Below are positions 47,209 through 55,145 of a stretch of 64,000 nucleotides of DNA, piece by piece. Origin of the DNA: Methanomassiliicoccales archaeon UBA280 (lineage in GTDB: Archaea > Thermoplasmatota > Thermoplasmata > SG8-5); assembly GCA_002499085.1 (NCBI GenBank), contig DAKD01000004.1, positions 36,912 through 100,911 of the forward strand, given 5' to 3'. The notes under the pieces were generated by a model. The model was given only the letters and a program-made list of their open reading frames with translations, was not told where the DNA came from and did no database searches. The translations under genes and the position numbers were made by a program. The stretch's first letter is position 1; every line of letters begins with the position of its first letter.

Positions 47209-50200
47209 ATGAAAACAGCAAAAGTTTTAAGTGCACTAGTAATCGGAATGATGATAGTGTCCAGTATCCCTCTGTTCGCCACGGCCCAGTCGACGAGCGG
47301 CGAGCTCGTCATCGCGCTGCAGCAGGACATGCTCAGCATGAACCCCTGGGACCCGGACACGAACGACGTATGGAAAAACTTTCAGATAGGTTGGAACTTC
47401 GAGGGCCTGATGGCCTACAACCCTGATTACGTTCTGTACCCAGTTCTGGCGGCAGAGAGCGCAACCGGACCGAACGGAGCCGACGCCACGATAAGCACGG
47501 ACGGTATGGATATCACCGTCAACCTGAGGACCGGCGTCACCTTCCACGACGGAACCGTTATGGATTCGCAGGACGTGGTATTCTCGTACCAGACCCTCGC
47601 CTGGGGACTTTTCCAGACCCAGGTTCTCGGGCCCCTGTACCATGATGACGCGACCTTCGCGAGGTATGACGGGGCAACCGGATCCCACATCGGCGTCGAG
47701 GCCGTCGACGGAGACACTGTCGTGTTCCACCTGAACGGCGACTACGCCATGTTCTGGTACCTGACAATGGCCGTTCCGATAATGCCTCACCACATCTGGA
47801 GCACGCACACGCAGGCAATGGCCTCGGCAGACTTCCCCGGTTACAATGTCACCGGTGACATGTCCTGGGACTATGGCTACGGCTCAGCAGTCTCTGAGAT
47901 CGATGCGACAATCGGCACAGGGCCGTTGATGCTGCAGAGCTGGGTGAAGGAACAGGGCTCGGTAATCGTTCCCTACGAGGGTTACTGGGACAAGAACGGG
48001 ACAACGTCCTGGGGCGGGGTCGAATACCCGAACTACCCTCAGAACGTCAACAAGATAAGGTTCAAGATCTACACTCAGCTGGACGTCGCCATATTGGCAC
48101 TCCAGAACGGAGATGTGCACCACCTTCCGTGGTCCCTCACGCCCGGTTACTACAACCTGCTCAAGATAGACCCGAACATCGGGATAGAGCAGAACAAGGA
48201 CCAGGGATTCTTCTACATGTCCTATAACTTCAGGAAGGGCGCCATGATGGACGTCAACTTCAGAAGGGCGGTCGCCTACTGCGTCGACAAGCAGTACATC
48301 GTCGACAGGCTGATGGGCGGCTACGGAATCAAGGGAAGCGTCCCGATATCCGTGACCAACACGTACTATGTCAACTCCACGGTCCCGGCATGGATTGCCG
48401 GCGGTGACCTGGATGCGGCAAAGGCGCTGCTGGACGCGAACGGATACACTGACAAGGACGGCGACGGCTGGAGGGACATGCCCAACGGCTCGCCGATTAA
48501 CTACAACATCCTGACGCCGCCGAAGGATTACGACCCGATAAGGGCCGACTCAGGCATAATGATAGAGAAGAACCTCAAGTCAATCGGCCTGAACATCGCG
48601 GCCGTGCCGACGAGCTTCGACACGATAGTCAGCGCGGCCTATGTCTCGCTGGACTTCGACATGTACATCCTCGGATGGTCAGTGGGCTCGTTCCCCGAGT
48701 CATACCTCAGGGACTTCTTCCACAGCGAATCCAACGTGGCAGTGAACCCGGCAGGCTCGAATGCGGCAGGCTACGACAATCCGAAAGTCGACGCGATGAT
48801 CGACGAGATGGAGACGACCATGGACACGGAGGACAGGGCCAAGCTCATCAAGGACATCTGCGGAGTCACAATGATGGACTTACCCTACAACACACTCTAC
48901 TACAGGACGAACATCGAGGCATACCGCAAGGACATATGGTCCGGCTGGATACCCGCCTTCGGAACGATTTACAACGGGTTCTCCCTGTTCAACCTCGCAG
49001 CCCCCACTGAGGGCGGCGGCGGAGGCGGCGGCGGAGGGGCCAGCGAAGGCACCACAACGCTCGAGGCAGGCATCAACGTCGCATCAAACGCCGGTGCAGG
49101 CCAGACAATATCCGGAAGCATAGTCGCAACCGATGTGACCGACACTGCGGGAGTCATCACAAATGTGCCGAGCTCCGGAGCCACGGTGAGAATCACCACG
49201 AGCTCAGGGAACTACATCAACCTGACGACGAATGTCAACGGAGTAGCCACATTTGACCTTACAATCCCTTACCAGAGGATTGACAGCATACGCATCGACG
49301 CCAATGTCTCGAAGAGCGGGGCATGGACCAACATCAACAAGACAATCAATGTCGAGTTCACGAACCGCCTGGCCCACCTCAGCCTTTCGACCGACAACGG
49401 CGTTATAGCGCCGAATACTACGACCAATGTCACGGCCAAGGTCACTGACGAGATGGGCGATGCCGTGGCCGGCGTGAAGGTGTATGTTGACACTGCCCTG
49501 ATGTTCGGAACCGTGGACAATGCCGTCAAGACGACGGGAACCGACGGGACAGTCGTGTTCGTTTACACGGCTCCGCCGGTGACAATGCTGCCCAACACAC
49601 ACAGGTTCGAGCAGTTCAAGGCCAATATCACGGCCCTGAATGCGATAGTGCCCGAGATCCAGAGCGCCTCGCTCATCATAGGCATTTCGAGCGACCTGTT
49701 TGACTGGCATGACCTGGACATAACAGGCGTGACAAACTATGTTATCGACAACGATGCGACCACGACAGCAATCCCGAGCGCAACCACCATCACACTGAAT
49801 GTCACTGATCAGGATGGCGTTCTCCTGCCCGACATTCCTGTCACGATAACACTCTCCGAGGACGCGACTGTCATCGGCGCGGATGCCCTGAGAAAGAGCA
49901 CCAACGCGACCGGAGCGGTCACATTCACGCTTACAGTGAATGGGGCGTACACAGGCTCGGGAAGCGTTGTTGCGACATTCAACACGTCAAAGGCATACTC
50001 CATCAGGGACAGCGTGGCGATATACATCAGGAACAACCAGTCCTTCACCATGCCCTCATACCACGTCAATGTGACGCATGTCACGCGCCAGACCATTTTC
50101 AATGTGAACGGCGCCGCGAACACGACCTCCATAACAGTCAGGCTGCTCAACAACGTTTGGGCGCCCGTAAGCGGCATGGATGTCTGGATGGGCCTTTCCG

Positions 50201-53200
50201 ATGACAGCATCGTAGAGGCTGACGCGGAGTTCAAGCCCACCAACGCCACAGGCTACGCCAACTTCAACATAACCTGCGTCGCCAACGGCTCCGCCAACCT
50301 TTCGATAGGGTTCGGAGTGGAGGGCAGCGTGAACATCAGCCAGGGCTACAACCTGAAGGTCAACAAGACCGGAACGCCCGTTGCGGCCGAACTCATATTC
50401 GGCCCGGCAGCAGGCGGCGAGATGGGACCCTGGAACCTGGCCAATGCGCCGATTCTGGGCGCGACAGTCTACCTCAAGAATGGCGCTGCCTGGACAAAGC
50501 TCACTGAAACAACAGATTACACAATCACCCTTGCGACCGGAGCGGTTGCAATGGTCAATCAGCTGACTGCTGGCGACAGCCTATATGCGTACTACAACTA
50601 CTCGGTCCCATACCTCAGCGAACTCGTGTTCGGCCCGGCAACGGGCGGAGAGATGGGGCCCTGGAACCTGGCCAACGCGCATGTTTCAGACGCAACCGTC
50701 TACGTCGAGAACGCAGGAACCTGGGCGATGCTCACAGAAACCACTGACTACACAATCAACATGGACACCGGAGCAGTCGCAATGGTCAACCAGCTGACTG
50801 CAGGCGACATACTATATGCATACTACAACTACTCGACGCCGGAGAACAACGAGACAGTGATCGCAGGCGCCACAGGCGGCGAGATGGGCCCGTGGATCCT
50901 CTTCTTCACCCCGGTCGTGAATGCGACCGTCTACAGGGACAACGCAGGCACATGGACCAAACTGGTGGACACGGTCGATTACAACCTTGTGCTGGCAACA
51001 GGATCGCTGAGCATGACTGCAGGCCTCACGGCAGGCGACAGCATATACATCTACTACAACTGGTCGACCCCTGTGGCCAACGAGACACTGTTCGCAGGCC
51101 CGGCAGTGGGCGGCGAGACAGGACTTATCGGCGATCTTAACAACGCACCCATAGCGAACGCGAATATCCTGCTCGAGAACACCGGAGTCTGGACGCAGCT
51201 CGCTTCACCGGCAGATTACACGCTCAACCCCGCAACCGGAGAACTTACCCTGAATATAATCCTCCACGCAAACGACAATATCTACGCGCACTACAACAGG
51301 TCAGTGACAGTGGCCAACGAGACACTGTTCGCAGGCCCGGCAGTGGGCGGCCAGACAGGACTTATAGGCAATCTCGACAACACACCGATAGCCGACGCAA
51401 CGATATACATCGAGAACACCGGAGTCTGGACAAAACTCGCTTCACCGGCAGACTACACACTCAACATGAACACCGGAGCCCTCACCCTGAACATAGTCCT
51501 CCACGCTAATGACAATGTCATGGCGTTCTACAACTACACCCCGCAGCACACGCTCAGGGTGACCAGCGTCTCTTCCTACTACATCGACTCCAACCCGTTC
51601 GGCGCCGCGGTGCCCGGCTACTCCAATGTGGTGGTCAGGCTGCTTGACGGCGGCGGCAACCCCGTTGCCGGAAGGACAGTCACCGCAATCCCGTGGGGAG
51701 AGATCTCCGTGGTAAAGATCTACAACACGACCGATGTGAACGGCTATGCCTACTTCAACGTGACCTCGGCATCCAACACCGGCGAATCCGCTCTCCTGTT
51801 CTTCAAGGTCAACCAGACAGCCGGCATGACCGAGTCTGTGACCTTCTACAACGCACCATACACACCCGGATACGCTGCTGACATCGACTTCGAGGGAGTG
51901 GCAGAACACGACTCTTCGATGGTGATCACCGCGACAGTCTACGACGCTGCGGGAAACCCGGCGCCCGGAGTCCGTTGCCAGTTCTTCATCCCGCCGACAG
52001 CCGAGGGTATACCCGGCGTGTTCCAGAACGGAGATGAATGGGGCTGGACCGAATACGGCGACGAATGGGACATGGGCGATTGGGCAGGATACCTGGGCAG
52101 CTGGTTCAGGGACAATGCGACATACACCGATGCCAACGGACACCTGATAGCAACGATAGACACACCCTCGTTCATCGCTGACACCGAGATACCGCTCCAG
52201 TTCGGAGTCGGAGGAACCGGTGTGGCAGCCGCATTCAACTACTCGGCCAACAACTGGTGGATGGAATACTACCCCGAATACGGACCTCCGCTGACAGATG
52301 ACGGAGACGTCTATTACTGGGAGGAAGCGTCCTTCACAATGATAGACCAGGTCATACTGTTCAGGGCGCCCATTGCGACGCTGACGGCCGTGGCCATGGA
52401 CCAGACATTCATGTACGCGGCAGACAACGAAACCACAGTCTCGCTGACCTTCCAGGACATGGAAGGACCGCTCAACGCCATCGACGTGAACTTCGGAGTG
52501 GGCACCTCAAGGCCGGACATCCTGGACGAGGGGCCAACATCGGCAACGGGCGTCTACACCTACGACTACACGGCAGATGTCGGCGACTTCGACGCGGGTA
52601 TCGGCTTCACGACAATGCTGACTGACTCGGGATACGCCAAGTTCCCGTTCAACTTCTACCTCCCGTACCTGACTGACGGAACGACCGCCAAGGCGCTGGT
52701 AGTCAGCGCCGTGCCTGCACTGTACAGCGTGACCGTGGGCGACAATGTCACGCTCAACGTGACAGTCACCGACGAGTACGGCAGACTGTTGAGCGGAGCC
52801 ACCATAACGGCAGGCACTGTCACAGCCACGACGAACGCGGGCGGAGAGGCGCATCTTGTCATCCCGACAACCAGCGAGACAGAGACAGGCCTCTACACCG
52901 TGGACTTCAGGGTGTCAAGGGGCACGATGAGGTCCAACGAGAGCGCGAGCGTGAACATGAAGGCTGCCGGAATCGTCATGGTGGAGATCACCGTGGGCCC
53001 AGTGCTCGACGGCAAGGAGAACCCTGTAGAGGGAGCCCTTGTCACGATGAAGCTGGTGCCGACTGTACTTCGCCAGGCAGAGACCTACTCCGGAACGACA
53101 GGCACGACAGGCCATACGACATTCGAGGTACCTGAGACATGGCTCGGCCAGATGGTCAACGTGACCATAACGAAGACCGGATACAGGACTGTCTGGTTCG

Positions 53201-53496
53201 AGACGATGCTGAACGCCGACGGAACACTGGCAGGCGCAATCCCGGCCTTGGAACTGTTGGATGACGGCGGAGACAACACCATGATGATCATTCTGATAGT
53301 GGTCATACTGGTGGTCGTGGTCGTCGCTGTCATGCTCATGAGGAAGAAGGGCGAGGAAGGCACCAAGGCCGAGGAACCGGCCGAGGAGGCCGCGCCCGAG
53401 GAAACCGCTGAGCAGGCACCTGAAGAGACCGAGTTACCGGCCGAGGAGACTCCCGCAGAGGAAGAGATCCCCTCGGAAGACAAGCCCCAGGAATAA
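47209..53496 (+). CDS. giant membrane-anchored peptide-binding protein with tandem repeats
   Basis: 2095 residues. Signal peptide (to about residue 26, ...ATA-QST). Residues 30-600 are a complete family 5 (DppA/OppA-like) solute-binding domain (VNLRTGVTFHDGTVMDSQDV; RRAVAYCVDKQYIVDRLMGG). A run of nine glycines (602-610) separates it from several Ig-like domains (620-1050). Then come five tandem repeats of about 77 residues (1061-1447, each with GPAxGGExG and ending AYYNYS-like). Further Ig-like domains follow, then a single membrane helix (about 2022-2044) and an acidic tail. It captures oligopeptides outside the cell for OppBCDF encoded after it. Usual family length is 550-850; the long stalk probably spans the S-layer. 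Confidence 0.9.
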   Translation: MKTAKVLSALVIGMMIVSSIPLFATAQSTSGELVIALQQDMLSMNPWDPDTNDVWKNFQIGWNFEGLMAYNPDYVLYPVLAAESATGPNGADATISTDGMDITVNLRTGVTFHDGTVMDSQDVVFSYQTLAWGLFQTQVLGPLYHDDATFARYDGATGSHIGVEAVDGDTVVFHLNGDYAMFWYLTMAVPIMPHHIWSTHTQAMASADFPGYNVTGDMSWDYGYGSAVSEIDATIGTGPLMLQSWVKEQGSVIVPYEGYWDKNGTTSWGGVEYPNYPQNVNKIRFKIYTQLDVAILALQNGDVHHLPWSLTPGYYNLLKIDPNIGIEQNKDQGFFYMSYNFRKGAMMDVNFRRAVAYCVDKQYIVDRLMGGYGIKGSVPISVTNTYYVNSTVPAWIAGGDLDAAKALLDANGYTDKDGDGWRDMPNGSPINYNILTPPKDYDPIRADSGIMIEKNLKSIGLNIAAVPTSFDTIVSAAYVSLDFDMYILGWSVGSFPESYLRDFFHSESNVAVNPAGSNAAGYDNPKVDAMIDEMETTMDTEDRAKLIKDICGVTMMDLPYNTLYYRTNIEAYRKDIWSGWIPAFGTIYNGFSLFNLAAPTEGGGGGGGGGASEGTTTLEAGINVASNAGAGQTISGSIVATDVTDTAGVITNVPSSGATVRITTSSGNYINLTTNVNGVATFDLTIPYQRIDSIRIDANVSKSGAWTNINKTINVEFTNRLAHLSLSTDNGVIAPNTTTNVTAKVTDEMGDAVAGVKVYVDTALMFGTVDNAVKTTGTDGTVVFVYTAPPVTMLPNTHRFEQFKANITALNAIVPEIQSASLIIGISSDLFDWHDLDITGVTNYVIDNDATTTAIPSATTITLNVTDQDGVLLPDIPVTITLSEDATVIGADALRKSTNATGAVTFTLTVNGAYTGSGSVVATFNTSKAYSIRDSVAIYIRNNQSFTMPSYHVNVTHVTRQTIFNVNGAANTTSITVRLLNNVWAPVSGMDVWMGLSDDSIVEADAEFKPTNATGYANFNITCVANGSANLSIGFGVEGSVNISQGYNLKVNKTGTPVAAELIFGPAAGGEMGPWNLANAPILGATVYLKNGAAWTKLTETTDYTITLATGAVAMVNQLTAGDSLYAYYNYSVPYLSELVFGPATGGEMGPWNLANAHVSDATVYVENAGTWAMLTETTDYTINMDTGAVAMVNQLTAGDILYAYYNYSTPENNETVIAGATGGEMGPWILFFTPVVNATVYRDNAGTWTKLVDTVDYNLVLATGSLSMTAGLTAGDSIYIYYNWSTPVANETLFAGPAVGGETGLIGDLNNAPIANANILLENTGVWTQLASPADYTLNPATGELTLNIILHANDNIYAHYNRSVTVANETLFAGPAVGGQTGLIGNLDNTPIADATIYIENTGVWTKLASPADYTLNMNTGALTLNIVLHANDNVMAFYNYTPQHTLRVTSVSSYYIDSNPFGAAVPGYSNVVVRLLDGGGNPVAGRTVTAIPWGEISVVKIYNTTDVNGYAYFNVTSASNTGESALLFFKVNQTAGMTESVTFYNAPYTPGYAADIDFEGVAEHDSSMVITATVYDAAGNPAPGVRCQFFIPPTAEGIPGVFQNGDEWGWTEYGDEWDMGDWAGYLGSWFRDNATYTDANGHLIATIDTPSFIADTEIPLQFGVGGTGVAAAFNYSANNWWMEYYPEYGPPLTDDGDVYYWEEASFTMIDQVILFRAPIATLTAVAMDQTFMYAADNETTVSLTFQDMEGPLNAIDVNFGVGTSRPDILDEGPTSATGVYTYDYTADVGDFDAGIGFTTMLTDSGYAKFPFNFYLPYLTDGTTAKALVVSAVPALYSVTVGDNVTLNVTVTDEYGRLLSGATITAGTVTATTNAGGEAHLVIPTTSETETGLYTVDFRVSRGTMRSNESASVNMKAAGIVMVEITVGPVLDGKENPVEGALVTMKLVPTVLRQAETYSGTTGTTGHTTFEVPETWLGQMVNVTITKTGYRTVWFETMLNADGTLAGAIPALELLDDGGDNTMMIILIVVILVVVVVAVMLMRKKGEEGTKAEEPAEEAAPEETAEQAPEETELPAEETPAEEEIPSEDKPQE

Positions 53497-53508
53497 ACAG
53501 GAAACAAT

Positions 53509-53552
53509 GAGGGGCCGCAAGGCCCCTCCCTTTTCATATTTTCTATTATTTT
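53509..53552 (+). terminator. terminator of the giant binding-protein gene
   Basis: GAGGGGCC (53509-53516) pairs with GGCCCCTC (53521-53528) across a GCAA tetraloop (GNRA type), followed by a pyrimidine/T-rich run to 53552. It begins 13 bases after the stop codon. The 3' arm and T-rich run (53521-53552) recur at 53693-53724. Confidence 0.75.
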
Positions 53553-54107
53553 TATCTAATACTTGATGCAGTAACTGGCGTTCAGCGAACGCCTGCGGTG
53601 GATTTTCGAGCAGGTGAGGGCGAGTTTCTTCTTTACTGAATATTTTTCTTTGGAGCCCGAGCCAGCGAAGAAAATCCTAAAGAAAAATACTCGGCCCCTC
53701 CCTTTTCATATTTTCTATTATTTTCATTTATCTTATTTGTTTAGTTATCATGTTGAGTGCGCTTCAGAGGGAATTAGCGTGAGTTGAACCGAATCATGAC
53801 ATCTATCAACTGAGATTCGACGATGGCATGACAACATATGATAACTAAATCGAATGCCATGCGGCTCACAACAACCTGATGGCAAGCGGTGAATACGATA
53901 ACTGAATTGTGGCTTATGAAGTATTCGCCATGATTTCGGGCTTCACTCTCAATATTCTATCGACAATAGCCCGAAATTGGTCCAGCTCACGACTATTTCT
54001 TATGAAAACTTAGTGAGCTAGACCAGAATGAGCATATTGATGGCAAACACATTCAAAAAAAGCCCGGTAATCGGCAAACAATAAGCGATGTGATTACCGG
54101 GGGCAAA
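53553..54107 (+). repeat. mosaic hairpin array 2, between binding protein and oppB
   Basis: No gene; filled with stem-loops. Stems: 53577-53583/53587-53593; 53638-53653/53677-53692 (loop 23); 53740-53755/53832-53849 (two-base bulge, enclosing 53790-53795/53814-53819, loop 18); 53823-53829/53854-53860 (loop 24, alternative to the preceding stem); 53888-53896/53921-53929 (loop 24); 53933-53942/53968-53977 (loop 25); 53979-53990/54013-54024 (loop 22, one mismatch); 54063-54072/54092-54101 (loop 19). GATGGCA occurs at 53823, 53879 and 54039 (each give or take one base) and TTTCGAGCA near 53604, motifs shared with array 1; a Y-type stem CCGAATC/GATTCG is followed by CGATGGCA as there. Confidence 0.75.
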
Positions 54108-54110
54108 ATC

Positions 54111-54121
54111 ATATAAATAGT
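54111..54121 (+). promoter_or_regulatory. TATA box of oppBCDF
   Basis: ATATAAATAG lies about 26 bp before the ATG at 54142, predicting a leaderless oppB mRNA. The final hairpin of array 2 ends immediately upstream (54104), where upstream promoter elements (BRE) would be. Confidence 0.55.
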
Positions 54122-54141
54122 ACATTGCCATATTGTTTCGC

Positions 54142-55137
54142 ATGGCCAAAATGGGGCGGTACATCGCCGGCAGGTTGGTTCAGGGCTTGGTCACCATGGT
54201 CATCGTGACCAGCATCATATTCATACTCTTCGAGGCCATGCCCGGCGACCCGCTGGACAAGTTCAGGGCCAACCCCAACACGACGGCCGCGGATTTGGCG
54301 CGTCTGGAAAGGCTGTACGGCCTGGACGACCCCGTCTACGTGAGATATTTCAGGTTCATGGGCAACATGTTCACGTTCCAGTTCGGCGACTCCTATTCCA
54401 AGGGGGCTCCCGTCGCAGACCTTCTGGCGCAGAAAGCGCCCAGAACTTTGGCTCTTTTCGGAACGGGGGCGATACTGTCTTACATCATCGGTGTGGCCAT
54501 CGGCTCTTACATTGCCTGGAGGAGGGGCGGGATTGCCGAGGGATCGGTGATCACCAGTTCTCTGTTCTTCTACAACATGCCCTCCTTCTGGATAGGCCTG
54601 ATAATGATTTGGGTCTTCGCATATTACTGGCAGCTGTTCCCGCTGGGCGGTTTCACGGGAATCGATGAGACAGTGGCTCACTTCGGACTTTCCGGGTCCG
54701 AGTCCTATGCCGGGCTTCTCGATTTCCTGTGGCATATGGCCCTTCCCCTGTTCGTCGAGGTGCTGATAGGCGTTGCCGGCGTGATACTTCTCATGAGAAC
54801 CTCGCTTCTGGAGGTGATGAGGGAGGATTACATCCTGACTGCCAAGGCCAAGGGCCTCAAGGAGAGGCAGGTGAGGATAAAGCATGCCAACAGGAACGCC
54901 TACCTGCCCATCGTCACGTCTCTGACGCTGACAATGGCTTCCGTGCTGGGCGGAGCCGTGATTTTCGAGCAGGTGTTCTCCTATCCGGGGATGGGGCTGC
55001 TGTACCTGGATGCGCTGTACAACCAGGACCAGCTCCTGGCCGGAGCCATCCTTTTCATACTGTCGCTGCTCGTGATAATAGCCAATTTGATCGCAGATCT
55101 GCTGTATGGGTTCCTTGACCCGAGAGTGAGGTACTAG
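54142..55137 (+). CDS. oppB: OppB/DppB peptide ABC transporter permease
   Basis: 331 residues with six membrane helices. N-terminal family motif RYIAGRLVQGLVTMVIVTSI and MPGDPLDKFRANP; EAA loop VMREDYILTAKAKGLKERQV (about residue 228-248) docks the ATPase. Ends with the ADLLYGFLDPRVRY typical of DppB. Partner of OppC in the membrane channel for peptides delivered by the giant binding protein. Start set by the TATA position; TTG three codons upstream rejected. Confidence 0.94.
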   Translation: MAKMGRYIAGRLVQGLVTMVIVTSIIFILFEAMPGDPLDKFRANPNTTAADLARLERLYGLDDPVYVRYFRFMGNMFTFQFGDSYSKGAPVADLLAQKAPRTLALFGTGAILSYIIGVAIGSYIAWRRGGIAEGSVITSSLFFYNMPSFWIGLIMIWVFAYYWQLFPLGGFTGIDETVAHFGLSGSESYAGLLDFLWHMALPLFVEVLIGVAGVILLMRTSLLEVMREDYILTAKAKGLKERQVRIKHANRNAYLPIVTSLTLTMASVLGGAVIFEQVFSYPGMGLLYLDALYNQDQLLAGAILFILSLLVIIANLIADLLYGFLDPRVRY

Positions 55138-55145
55138 GTGACACC

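Noticed and set aside
53553..54107. Integron-style attC cassette array
   Set aside because: No ORFs between hairpins, no consensus recombination core recognised and no integrase gene in the window.
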